Source: Thinopyrum elongatum
Taxonomy: Eukaryota; Streptophyta; Magnoliopsida; Poales; Poaceae
Length of the DNA: 64,000 nt
NCBI GenBank assembly: GCA_011799875.1
Contig: CM022302.1
Span: 525,588,228 to 525,652,227, forward strand
Reading direction: 5' to 3'
The translations under genes and the position numbers were made by a program. Under the pieces are notes generated by a model that was not told the DNA's origin, ran no database searches, and saw only the letters and a program-made list of their open reading frames with translations. Below, in pieces: positions 23,801-33,178 of this stretch; the first letter of the stretch is position 1, and every line of letters begins with the position of its first letter.

Positions 23801-25001
23801 TTGATCCGAGGGGCCTTTAGCCTGATAGCACTAACCATCACGTGGGCATAGTATGGGCGTTCTGCGTCGTATACTTCAGCCGAAGCTTAATAGATGTCAG
23901 CAACTGAGCGGCACACGCTGGGTTGGACTGGGAACGCAACCGCACTTGTATAAGGGGTTGCTAGGTCTGCTCACCGACGGTGTACGCAACGTGCAGGAGC
24001 GTCCGGGGCGATGGCCCAAGACCCCTGGGGGCATAGGTTAGTCCGGCGTGCTGACCTCTTTGTTAAGTATTTGGTCGGGTTGCAGCGTGTTGCTTAGCCG
24101 AGGCCGGGCATGACCCAGTAAAGTGTGTCCGGCCGGAGTGAAGCGAGCGTGGTGGGTAACTTGGTGCATGCCTGCAGGGAAGAAACTTCTATCGATAGCC
24201 TGTCCTACGGTAACGGACACTCGGAGTTGTATCCCGATCGATACAACTAGGACTTGAGATGAGAACTGGATAGTACGGCTCTGGGATTGCTTTCTCGTAG
24301 GGAGTCGAGAAAGGATCTCAGGACGAGGTTGATGATACTACTACTACTTTACATTATGTTGATCTGCTCTCTTCTAATGCTGCAAGACTGCTGAAGATTG
24401 TTGAAGATGCTAGTCTTCGATAGGACTAGGCTCTCCCCCTCTATTCTGGCATTTCTGCAGCCCAGTCCACATATACAGCCTCCTTTCGACAATGTTGCAT
24501 ATGTAGTGTAGATCCTTGCTTGCTGAGTATTTCGGATGAGTACTCACGTTTGCTTTACTTTCTTTTTCCCCCATATCCTTTTAATGCCACCAGACGACGG
24601 AGCCCCTGAGCCCGACGCCCCAGTCGACGACCAGTACTACTACCCACCTGGCGAGTACTACTACTACTACGAGGAGCCGACTGACGACCAGGAGTAGGAT
24701 CGGAGGGTCCAGGGCAGGAGGCCTACGCCTTTCGATCGTAGCTTTTATTTTACCCTGCCTCTGTGAAGGCTTACCTCTCTTTCTGTAATATATCTGTACT
24801 CAGATATCTGATGCTTCCGCTGATGCTTGTATGCCATCGAGCTATGTATTCGAGCCCTCGAGGCCCTGGCTTGTAATATAAAGCTTGTATGACTTTATTT
24901 ATGTTTTAGAGTTGTGTTGTGATATCTTCAAGTGAGTCCTTAGGCTTGATCGTGTGCATTTGCGTGTATGGTTAGTGCACAATTAAGCTGGGGTCGTCAC
25001 A
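20827..25001 (+). repeat. 3' LTR of the Gypsy element (4175 bp)
   Basis: Begins TGTAACACCCC and ends GGTCGTCACA. Its last 214 bp match window positions 1-214. The unusual length comes from a GC-rich gene-like block (about 21300-22230), a block encoding acidic peptides (about 22900-23010) and a Tyr-rich micro-ORF (24584-24697). No MITE-like insertion is evident inside it. Confidence 0.92.
24584..24697 (+). CDS. Micro-ORF in Gypsy LTR, Tyr/Asp/Glu-rich
   Basis: ATG to TAG gives 37 residues, very rich in Tyr (8), Asp, Glu and Pro, with runs of three and five Tyr. A compositionally similar acidic stretch (PEADAAPEYDYVPDD) is encoded at about 22905-23007 in the same LTR, which suggests two exons of one LTR-encoded product. 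A CCACCAG acceptor-like site lies at the start of the similarity. No known family is recognised. It could be chance, because GAC/TAC/GAG repeats translate into such peptides. Confidence 0.35.
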   Translation: MPPDDGAPEPDAPVDDQYYYPPGEYYYYYEEPTDDQE

Positions 25002-25079
25002 TTGCATTTCTTAGAAGTTAGAATATTGTTAGTTTGATTCAAATCTCGTGGGTAGTCCTTCTCCAACTGGTAGTGCTGC

Positions 25080-25185
25080 TTTCCCAGCGGTTCTACCGCC
25101 TCGAGGAGCGGGACAACCGCTAGAGCGGTACTACCGGTCATAGAACCGGTACAACCGCGGTATCTGAACCACGTAGCACTGTTCT
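25080..25185 (+). repeat. Palindromic motif cluster, Sirevirus 2 third-ORF leader
   Basis: Several GCGGT...ACCGC-type inverted repeats (GCGGTTCTACCGC, GCGGTACTACCGG, ACCGGTACAACCGCGGT) in about 100 bp just upstream of the splice-acceptor-like site. Confidence 0.7.
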
Positions 25186-25284
25186 ATCTTCTCTGTTTTG
25201 CAATCTATCTATTCCTCTGCTCGTGTGTGCAATCCTCTCATCTTTGCTGGGTTTCTTGTGTTCTTCCCGTGTGTGTGTGCGCAG

Positions 25285-26744
25285 GAGGCTCTGGTTCTCA
25301 CTCTGCTCCTCGTAGCAAGTCCAAGAAGAGGGCTAGGAGATGCAAGCGCCCGGTTGAGACTGATGAAGAAGAAGAGGTTGTGATTCCCACCAAACCCACT
25401 CGCCGTGAGAAGTCTGCTGCTGCCAAGCAACGTGTCGTTATGCCCTTGCACCGGTGGAAAGCCAAGGATTGGGAGGCCTTCCGGACCAAGAATCCATATG
25501 AGGTTCCCATTGCGCCTCGTTGGACCACCGTTCAGTTCCGGAATGAGATGCAAGTGAGGATTGTTCATGAACTTTTTGAGCACAACAAGAATAGGTATGC
25601 CAAGTAGTGGACCATTGATCTTGACCATTGGAGGAGCAACTTGGAGTATTTTGGTGAGGCTTTGGCTCTGTGTGAGGAGTTTGACTTGGTCAAGCTCATG
25701 ACTATCAACTGTGACTTTGATGTTCAGCTTATCCATCAGTTTTATGCCACTGTTCACTTTGGAGAAGATGACGCTCGCACTCTCTAGTTCATGTGTCGTG
25801 ATGAGTTCTTTCAAGTTCCCTGGAGGGCTTTCTGCAATGCCATTGGATATAACGATACCGGCCTTGAAGGGAATGGTGGCATTCGTCCTCACGACCATCC
25901 TCATTCCATGCCTAAGGAGAAACTTGCTCCTCTGTACATTCGGGGCTGTGGTATTATTGGAGAATCCAAGGATTTTGAGAAGGTCTACGACATCATGCAT
26001 CGTGTGTTTCGCAATGTGCTTTTGCCCAAGGTGGGTAATCAGGATGAGGTCTATCGGTACCTTGTTGACTTGCTTGTTGCTATGAAGACCAAGGTGGGTT
26101 CTGGTGCTACGTTTGATGTGTCCAACTGGATGTGGCACGAGATGTACAACATGGTCATCTACAGAAAGGTCCCCATTTATGCTCCTTTCGTCATGTGCCT
26201 TCTGAACTCGGTTTGGGCTGTTCTCCGCCCTGGAGAGCTTCTTACTTCTCCTGACAACCTCACCGTGCATGAGGTCAAGCAACTCAAGAAGAAGAAGCAT
26301 GCCGAGCCTCGCTTTCCTGCTAATGATCCCGAGGATGTCTATGCCACTTCAGATGATGAGGACTTTGAGATGGAACCAGGGGCCAAGCCTTCTTGGGTGA
26401 CCAAGCTCACTGCTAAAGTGAAGAAGACTTTCTGCCTCCAGACTGACATTCAGAAAAGGATGTATGAGGCCCATGTCAATGAGAAGCTTGCCAGGCGTCG
26501 TCAGATTGCTATGATGAAGCACCTCAACATGCCTGTTCAGAGTGGTTCTGAGAAGAGCATCACACCAGAGGAGCGATGGATCTCTGCGCACAGCACTTGG
26601 TCTGATGATGAGGCTCCTCGCCAGCCCACCACCTCCTTTGCTACTGATGATGATATCATGGCGGACGCTGATCGGGACAATGATGAGGAGTCTGATAATG
26701 ATGAGGATCCAGATGCGACCGAGGAGTCAGAGGAGGACTACTGA
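25285..26744 (+). pseudogene. Sirevirus 2 third ORF (env-position gene), two stops
   Basis: One frame runs from an acceptor-like site (gtgtgcgcag, ending 25284) to TGA at 26744, broken by in-frame TAG codons at about 25605 and 25785. It starts with Ser/Lys/Arg-rich sequence. The folded part contains QFYATVHF and YAPFVM, patterns shared with the third ORFs of Sireviruses 1 and 3. A basic SW...KLTAKVKKTFCLQ motif, SGSEKSITPEERWI and a strongly acidic tail follow. Sirevirus 3 has the same last three elements in the same order. No signal peptide or membrane span is seen, so an envelope role is not supported by sequence. The first exon is not in the window. Confidence 0.72.
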
Positions 26745-26774
26745 GCTCTGGGGCGCTAGCTTCACTCTTTTCCT

Positions 26775-27185
26775 TTTTGGTGTCTTGATGCCAAAGGGGG
26801 AGAGAGCTCTATTAGGTCTCGGGATTTGCATGGGTTTTTTGGTTCTTTCGTGCTTCGTGTTGAACTTTAGTTTGTGGACCTTATTGCTTATCTCGACTTG
26901 CATGGTGTGAGACATGCGCTCCTCTATTTATCACTATTATCGTTAATGTTGTTTATCCGTTATAGTCCCTACTCTCTTATTATGTGCTTTTTGCTTTTCT
27001 TCGCATGTCTAGTAGGAGTGGTGGGTCTATAAAATCTAGGGGGAGTCTTGCTCCTAATGTGTGCCTTTGCATTCCAAAAGCAAATTCAAATTAGTGCACA
27101 CATCTAGGGGGAGTCCCGTCTATATTTTCTAGACCTCTCTCTTGCAAATCGTGTTGTTGTCATCATCCACCAAAAAGAGGGAGAT
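26775..27185 (+). other. Multiple polypurine tracts, Sirevirus 2
   Basis: Four purine motifs follow the ORF: GCCAAAGGGGGAGAGAG (about 26790), CTAGGGGGAGTC (about 27038 and 27105) and the LTR-adjacent AAAAAGAGGGAGAT (27172-27185). Repeated purine tracts before the 3' LTR are a known Sirevirus feature. Confidence 0.8.
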
Positions 27186-27505
27186 TGTAAGGTCTTTTCC
27201 CTGCTTTGGGTTTTGGATGATGATGACAACTCTTTGTCGGTCTAATCTTGTGCTAAGTGCTTCAGGTTCTCGGTGATTAGGCTTGCATCGTTTGGTTATT
27301 CTCTCTGGAAGGAAAAGATCGAAGACGGTGTTTGTCTACGTGTTTATCCCTTTGGTCGTAGGTCACCCATACTATTAAGAGGGAATCCACATCGGAAGGA
27401 GTTGGGTGAATCCTTGCACGAACTCTTTTTCCTCTCCCCTCCTTTGCCTTCCGTTTCTTGTTAGAGAGAGAGCTCCCCTTCTGTTCAACTGTTGCTGTGT
27501 TCTCT

Positions 27506-28035
27506 CAGCGGTTGTACCGCTGGCCCTTGTCCCTGACCCAACCACTACCCCAGGGGTGATACCCTGGGGTTGAACATCCCAGTGCATACCCAAGCGGTTG
27601 TACCGCTGCCCCCGGGCGGTTGTACCGCCCCATGCTTAAAACTTTCTGTGGTGTTCTTCGGCGGTTGTACCGGCCAGGTACCGCTCAACAACCGGTCATG
27701 GTTCTGTTTTGATGCGGTACTCGGGCGGTGGTGGCCCGGTTGTTCCGGTTGTGCTCCGCACACCGGTACCACCGGTGCCCTAAGCAGTTGTACCGCTTAG
27801 GACTTGGCCACCCAGGGTTCCAGGGCCAGGCGGTTGCACCGGTGCAGTACCGCTCGATCACCGGTCACGGGGGTGACTCCCTACGGTTTCAAAGCGGTGG
27901 CTGAGCGGTTGTTCCGGTTGTTCTCCACTACCGGTACTACCGCTTGTCTGCCCGGTTGTACCGCTTGAGAGGGGTTCTGCAGGTTTCCCGTGAGTCCCGG
28001 TTGTATCGGGACGAGGAGCGGTTGTACCGCTACAG
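27506..28035 (+). repeat. Palindrome array GCGGTTGTACCGC in Sirevirus 2 LTR
   Basis: About ten copies and variants of a 13-bp inverted repeat (arms GCGGT/ACCGC) and of ACCGGT-centred repeats lie upstream of the TATA box. The pair at 27594 and 27616 is 22 bp apart. Confidence 0.8.
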
Positions 28036-28050
28036 TGCTGTTTTCGTAGT

Positions 28051-28080
28051 AACGGTTGGATTTTAGGGTTTGCTATATAA
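28051..28080 (+). promoter_or_regulatory. Core promoter of Sirevirus 2 LTR
   Basis: AACGGTTGGATTT begins at 28051 and TATATAA at 28074. The same 23-bp offset is found in both LTRs of Sirevirus 3. Confidence 0.6.
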
Positions 28081-28824
28081 GGGTGGTTCTTCCACCTACC
28101 ACTTGGATCTCTTGCCTCTCTCTCTCTCCTCCATTAATGCCCTTGAAGCTTTCTTGCCCGATCTCTCTCTCTAGCCACTCAAACTTGTTGATTTGCTAGG
28201 GATTGAAGGAGGAGACCTAGATCTACACTCTCACTGAAGGAAACTAGATTCCCCCATACTTTCTTGTGTGGATTTTGTTACTCTTGGGCGCTTGGGCACC
28301 CTAGATGGAAGAGGTCACTTCGGAGCCACATTCCATTGTGGTGAAGCTCCGGGGTTTCGTTGGGAGCCTCCAATTAAGTTGTGGAGAGAGCCCCAACCTT
28401 GTTTGTAAAGGTCCGGTTGCCGCCTTCAAAGGAACCAATAGTGGATTCACGGCATCTCGCATTGTGTGAGGGCGTGAGGGGAATACGGTGGCCCTAGTGG
28501 CTTCTTGGGGAGCATTGTGCCTCCACACCGCCCTAATGGAGACGTACTTTCTCGAAAGGGAAAGGAACTTCGGTAACACATCCTCGTCTCCACCGGCTCC
28601 ACTTTTGGTTTGGTTACCTCTCACCTTTACTTCTTGCAAGCTACTTTGTGTTGTTTCCCTTGCTTGCTTGTGTGCTTGTCGTTGGTGCATCATATAGGTT
28701 GCTCACCTAGTTGCATATCTAGACAACCTATTTTATTGCAAAGTTTAATTTGGTTAAGAAAAGATAAAAATTGGTAGTTGCCTATTCACCCCCCCCCCTC
28801 TAGTCAACCATATCGATCCTTTCA

Positions 28825-29690
28825 CCTGAGGGTGGCCATAGTTTTCTGCAGCGCCGCTTACAGCTTTTCCAAGCTATCAACAGCCCCCACCGAGTCCCAA
28901 GCTTCCTTGATCACAACAGGCAAGCTCATACCTCCTTCCCAGAAAACTTCATATCTCCTGGACTTTGGTCCTGAATGACCCAACCCCGGCTCCCCTTTCA
29001 ACACTAGGGCAATATGATCGGAGCACGGGGACACCACGTGCATTACAGAGTAGAACGGGAACAAATTCCTCCAGTTTCATCGCTGTTGCTCTGTCCAACC
29101 AGACTTGAACATTGTTGTTCCCGCTGCGCTTATTATCGTATGTGAAAGGAATTCCTGTGAACCCCAAGTCCACCAACTCGCACACCTCCAACGTATCTCT
29201 GAATGCCACCATTTGATTCTCAGGTCTCGGCGTCGCTGACAGGTGCTCAAAATCGCAGAGAGCTTCATTAAAATCGCCAATAACTAACCACGGATGATCA
29301 CAGACGCTCTTAAGATTTCTGAGTTTTGTCCACATTATGTGTCTATTCTCAACCCGTGGTTATCCGTAAACACAAGTCAGCCTCCATTGCTCGGCATCAG
29401 AATTAACACGCACTAGGGCATCAATGCAACATTCGTCCTTGTCCAGTACACTAACATCGCATGCCTCGTGCCAATATATATAGTGCTAGTCCACCACTCA
29501 ACCCATTACTGTCCACACCTTCAAAACCCTTCAAGCCAAGCCTGCTTCTAAGTCTCCTCATTTTGTTTGTTGTTTGTCTTGTCTCGCACAAAAACACGAA
29601 CATGGGGGAATACGACTGCGAGATAGTCGCTATCTCTCGAACTGTCCAGGTATTCCCCCCTCCCCGGCAGTTCCAACCAATGAGATTCAT
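28825..29690 (-). pseudogene. LINE ORF2, endonuclease domain fragment
   Basis: The ORF starts at 29690 with MNLIGWNCRG, the first motif of the endonuclease/exonuclease/phosphatase fold. LCETR supplies the catalytic Glu. A stop at 29451 and a frameshift follow, then a second stretch (29335-28949) with PWLVIGDFNE and LVDLGFTGIPFTY, motifs of the same domain. The enzyme would nick target DNA to prime reverse transcription. The RT domain is missing from the window, and the breaks make the copy dead. Confidence 0.85.
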
Positions 29691-29933
29691 TGGGCTTGGC
29701 GGCCCTCCACACCGGAGGCCGCCGTAGTCGTCAAATCCATGTCTCCTTCCTTCACCACATCCCCCTGCTTTCTTCTCTTCACGATAGAAACTTTCCCAAG
29801 GGTAGAATTTGGGGGTACCGCTCCACAACAGCTTGCTACCTCACCCCCATTCTCCAACAAGAGCATTGTGTTAGACACTTTTCCCGCTAGATGCGGCAGG
29901 TGTTGCCCTCTAACACTAACTGAACCATCCGCG

Positions 29934-31231
29934 TTAATGAGCCTTTTCCAAGCACTTTTGCTGTTGTCCCCCCCCCCCAATTGATTCATGTGGAATCTCC
30001 ATATCAGCTTTCCCTGTGTCATCTCCCCTCCCTCGACCTCCTGCCACCCCCGATCTCCCTCCTCTATCTCCTCTTTCTCCTCCACTACTGCTTCTCCCCC
30101 CTCTAATATCACCATCAAGGCCAGCCCCTCTACCTACTGCATTCGACCATGCTCCACCCATGCCTCCTCTACCACTACTTCCACCACCGGGTTCATTGTT
30201 CCAATGTAGCCAGTGTCCCCACTCGCAGTCCACCGGATCATGGATGTCGTCCCCGCACTCCTCCACAACGTGACCCATCCAGCCACAAAAGTAGCAAAAA
30301 TTCGAGAGTTTCTCATAGCTGACGGGGTATTTTTTTTCTTTCCTTCAAGGTGATAGGAACAAACCTAACCAACGGCTTATTAACATTCACAAACACCCTC
30401 ACTCTAAGGAAATCTGAGGGGTTGATCTCCCCTTCATTTACCACCACTGTGAATGGGGGCTCACCCACCTTCTTTGCAACTTTCTTCGCTAATTCTTTCT
30501 TCCTAGTGAGACCATCCGGTAAGCCTTTGATTATCACCCATAGCGTATACATGTTCAAGGCATACTCTGCAACGTTAGTAAATCCATCATACTCCACTAA
30601 CACAACTGGATCACGACGAAACTGCCACGGTCCTCCCTCCATCACACGCTTCCAATCACCTAAACAATGACATTGAGCAAGGAACAGATTATGCCCCTTA
30701 ATGTTGAAGGTGACTCCTTATGCACATGTCCAAGCGTTCCTCATGGAGTTTAACAACGCGGCGTGGCTGAACGGACGCAAAGTGTGAATCCTAAAAAGGG
30801 CGAGCCACCGCACCTCCCTGATCAGCTCCTCCACCTCTCCCGACAGATCTAGGTCCTCTTCCTCCTCTCCATGCAAATTCAATCCTTCAAAAGCATCCTC
30901 TAGACCAGGATCCGGGCCGTAATGATCCTAGTCTACCTCTTCTTCCTCCTCCCAACCTGCTTTGTCTACTCCCTTCTTCGGATCCCCACCCAGCTTCTCA
31001 TCGGCCGGTATGGCCATATGACCGCTCCGCTCCCCATCGGCCTTACCATTACCATCACGACTTCTTCCCTCCTGATCTTCCTTCGGACCCCCGCCCCATC
31101 TTCCAAAGTCTCGTACTCTTCCATGCAGCCCTAGATCGTGGATCACGGACATAGGGCGACGATCGCCAGTGAGATCCGGCGGGATTGTGGTGACAATCAC
31201 GTAGACTCTGGTGGCGCCGCCAGAGGAAAGG
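29934..31231 (-). pseudogene. LINE ORF1 (nucleic-acid-binding, DUF4283 and zinc knuckle)
   Basis: The frame enters at the Sirevirus 3 junction and reads an acidic linker, then a DUF4283-like domain (about 30840-30330, including WKRVMEGGPWQF). Next come a CX2CX4HX4C zinc knuckle (CYFCGWMGHVVEEC, about 30260-30310) and a Gly/Arg-rich tail. In-frame stops near 30926 and 30718 and a frameshift near 30313 break it. Such ORF1 proteins coat LINE RNA. Confidence 0.75.
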
Positions 31232-31577
31232 TGTAAGGGCATATTTCACCTTATGTGGTTTTGGTGATTGATGACAATGCATTTGCGGACTAATCGTGTG
31301 CGTTGAGCATTTCAGATATCTCATGTTTAGGCACAAGACGATTCGATGCCCCTCGGAGCTTAGTAAAGACGGCGTTTCTCTTCGTTTCTTTTCGGTGGAT
31401 TTGAGTCGTAGGGAAGCCGTACTATTAAGAGGGGGTCCGCTTCAGAAAGGTTAGGGTGGAATCTACACGTACACGTCTACTCCTTTGCACCACCCTTCCA
31501 TTGTTCCTTTGGAGCACCGACCGGTTATCTGTGTCTTTGCAAAATGAAGGACTCCAAGTGGTATTGTGCTGTGGCAT

Positions 31578-32060
31578 GCGGTAGTACTGCTCCACGGAGC
31601 AGTAGTACCTCACGGTAGTACCGGACAGGATTGCGGTAGTACCGCAAGGTCTTGCGGTAGTACCGCTCCTCCTGCGCGGTAGTACCGTGACGTCTGGCCC
31701 AGCACATCTACTCACGCGGAAGTAGGGGCGGATGTAATTTTTTACATCCGCGCCCCATGCGGTAGTACCGCTCCCTGGATGCGGTAGTACCGTGTCGGAT
31801 TTTTGCACAGATCAAAAATCTGCGGAAGTAGCCACGGATGTAATTTTATTCGTCCGTGCCTTCCCAGCCTAGTCGAACCCTGCCTTGCGGTAGTACCGCA
31901 AGGGCGCGCGGTAGTACCGCTCCGGCAGTTCTACCGCTCGCTGCGTCTACGCAACAAGGCTTCGGCTGGCCTCTGCCGTGGGTGCGGTAGTACCGCACTG
32001 ACTGGCGGTAGTACCGCAATGACTTGCGATAGTACCGCATGTCTGGTGCGGTACTACCGC
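31578..32060 (+). repeat. Palindrome array GCGGTAGTACCGC in Sirevirus 3 5' LTR
   Basis: About 13 copies or near copies. Starts read at 31578, 31599, 31612, 31633, 31654, 31676, 31759, 31781, 31887, 31908, 31984, 32005, 32026 and 32048. Within clusters the step is almost always 21-22 bp. Arms GCGGTA/TACCGC flank a single central base, G in all but the last copy. A 24-bp hairpin GCGGATGTAA-tttt-TTACATCCGC lies at 31728-31751. The array recurs at about 39329-39811 in the 3' LTR. Confidence 0.9.
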
Positions 32061-32084
32061 GTGTCGCGGGCTGGTTTGAGGGAT

Positions 32085-32115
32085 AACGGTTGGATTTGTC
32101 TTCTTAGTATAAAAG
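32085..32115 (+). promoter_or_regulatory. Core promoter of Sirevirus 3 5' LTR
   Basis: AACGGTTGGATTT at 32085 and TATAAAAG at 32108. The same pair is at 39837 and 39860 in the 3' LTR. Confidence 0.65.
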
Positions 32116-32851
32116 GGGAGTCTTCTTCTCCATTTGACTCACCTCTACTCCCCAAAGCTCCATTGTTGCTCCAAGCTCCATTTTCGCCCGATCTCTCTCC
32201 CTAGCCAATCAAACTTGTTGATTTTCTAGGGATTGGTTGAGAAGGCCCCGATCTACACTTCCACCAAGAGAAATTTGATTCCCCCCCACTAATCCCTTGC
32301 GGATCTTGTTACTCTTGGGTGTTTGAGCACCCTAGACGGTTGAGGTCACCTCGGAGCCATATTCCATTGTAGTGAAGCTCCGTGGTTTCGTTGGGAGCCT
32401 CCAATTCGGTTGTGGAGAGAGCCCCAACCTTGTTTGTAAAGGTTCGGTCGCCGCCTTCAAGGGCACCAATAGTGGAATCACGGCATCCCGCATTGTGTGA
32501 GGGCGTGAGGAGAATACGGTGGCCCTAGTGGCTTCTTGGGGACCATTGTGCCTCCACACCGCTCCAACGGAGACGTACTTCCTCTCAAAGGGAAGGAACT
32601 TCGGTAACACATCCTCGTCTTCACCGGCTCCACTTTTGGTTATCTCTTACCTTTACTTGTGCAAGCTTCTTTGTGTGTTGTATTCCTTGCTTACGTGTAT
32701 GCTTGTTGTTGTTGCATCATATAGGTTGCTCACCTAGTTGCATTTCTAGACAACCTACTTTGATGCAAAGTTTAATTTGGTAAAGAAAAGCTAAAAATTG
32801 TTAGTTGCCTATTCACCCCCCCCCCTCTAGTCAACTATATCGATCCTTTCA

Positions 32852-32866
32852 ATTGGTATCAGAGCC
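32852..32866 (+). other. Primer-binding site, Sirevirus 3
   Basis: ATTGGTATCAGAGCC directly after the 5' LTR; complementary to initiator tRNA-Met. Confidence 0.92.
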
Positions 32867-32902
32867 TCGTCTCTTAATTAAGGACTTTGCCGTCCGAAGA
32901 GT

Positions 32903-33178
32903 ATGGTTGACACTGTAGACGATGGGGAGGAGGACTCCGGTGCTAGTCCCATCTTGTCCGCGGCCGATGGGGGTTCCTCGGTATCTCGTGAGGAGTTCAA
33001 TATGGCCTTGGACACATTGAAAACCTCCATGATGGCCGAGGTCAAAGGCATGCTTGAGAAGTTTCTTGATGGTATTAAATTATTCACCGCACCGTTGGAA
33101 GTGGTCGATCCCACTACCAAGGTGACGGATGCTAACTCCAAAAAGGGGGAAGCTAGTAGTGAGCATGCTCCTATGTGA
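32903..33178 (+). pseudogene. Sirevirus 3 gag remnant
   Basis: ATG at 32903 opens a 91-codon frame with an acidic start and a helical segment around residues 30-55. It runs into the integrase sequence at about 33168 and stops. The rest of gag, the zinc knuckle, protease and the N-terminal part of integrase are missing, so an internal deletion joined gag directly to mid-integrase. Confidence 0.75.

Larger units (their letters stand above)
1..25001 (+). mobile_element. Chromodomain Gypsy LTR retrotransposon (5' end outside window)
   Basis: The sequence at 1-214 is repeated at about 24787-25001, so it is the tail of a 5' LTR whose remainder lies left of the window. A tRNA-Met primer-binding site follows. 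Next come an extra ORF, one uninterrupted gag-pol ORF, a purine tract and a 4175 bp 3' LTR starting TGTAACACC and ending GTCACA. The domain order protease, RT, RNase H, integrase is the Gypsy order. The C-terminal chromodomain-like tail points to the Tekay/Del chromovirus lineage (inference). The leader is split by Sirevirus 1 at 356-15121. The element itself lies inside Sirevirus 2, and the 5 bp after its 3' LTR (25002-25006, ttgca) should be the target duplication. Confidence 0.93.
25002..28824 (+). mobile_element. Sirevirus 2, 3' portion
   Basis: Contains the third ORF, purine tracts and the complete 3' LTR of a plus-strand Copia element. Gag and pol are absent and should lie left of the window, on the other side of the Gypsy that inserted here. 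The Gypsy sits within the probable intron in front of the third ORF. The element ends at 28824 inside the LINE; 28825-28829 (cctga) should be its target duplication. Confidence 0.88.
27186..28824 (+). repeat. 3' LTR of Sirevirus 2
   Basis: 1639 bp, TGTAAGGTC...ATCCTTTCA. It contains clusters of GCGGTTGTACCGC palindromes (27506-28035), a TATA box (28074-28080) and, near its end, the CCTATTCACCCCCC...CTCTAGTC block shared with the other two Sireviruses. Confidence 0.9.
28825..31231 (-). mobile_element. L1-type LINE, interrupted on both sides
   Basis: Minus-strand remains of a non-LTR retrotransposon: ORF1 with a DUF4283-like domain and CX2CX4HX4C zinc knuckle, then the endonuclease start of ORF2. 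Sirevirus 2 cuts ORF2 at 28825, so the RT part must lie left of the window. Sirevirus 3 cuts the 5' side at 31231, and the LINE resumes at 40652 for a few tens of bases. It is the oldest layer of the nest. Confidence 0.85.
31232..32851 (+). repeat. 5' LTR of Sirevirus 3
   Basis: 1620 bp, TGTAAGGGC...ATCCTTTCA, followed directly by the primer-binding site. Contains the palindrome array (31578-32060) and a TATA box. Confidence 0.95.

Noticed and set aside
31525..32040. Open frames with repeating Arg-Tyr-Tyr-Arg peptides (also 36031-36270, 39598-39792)
   Set aside because: They are translations of the GCGGTAGTACCGC palindromes, occur on both strands and lack any further coding signal.
31578..32060. 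CRISPR-like array
   Set aside because: The repeats are 13-bp palindromes with short related spacers in a plant LTR; no cas genes and not a prokaryotic sequence.
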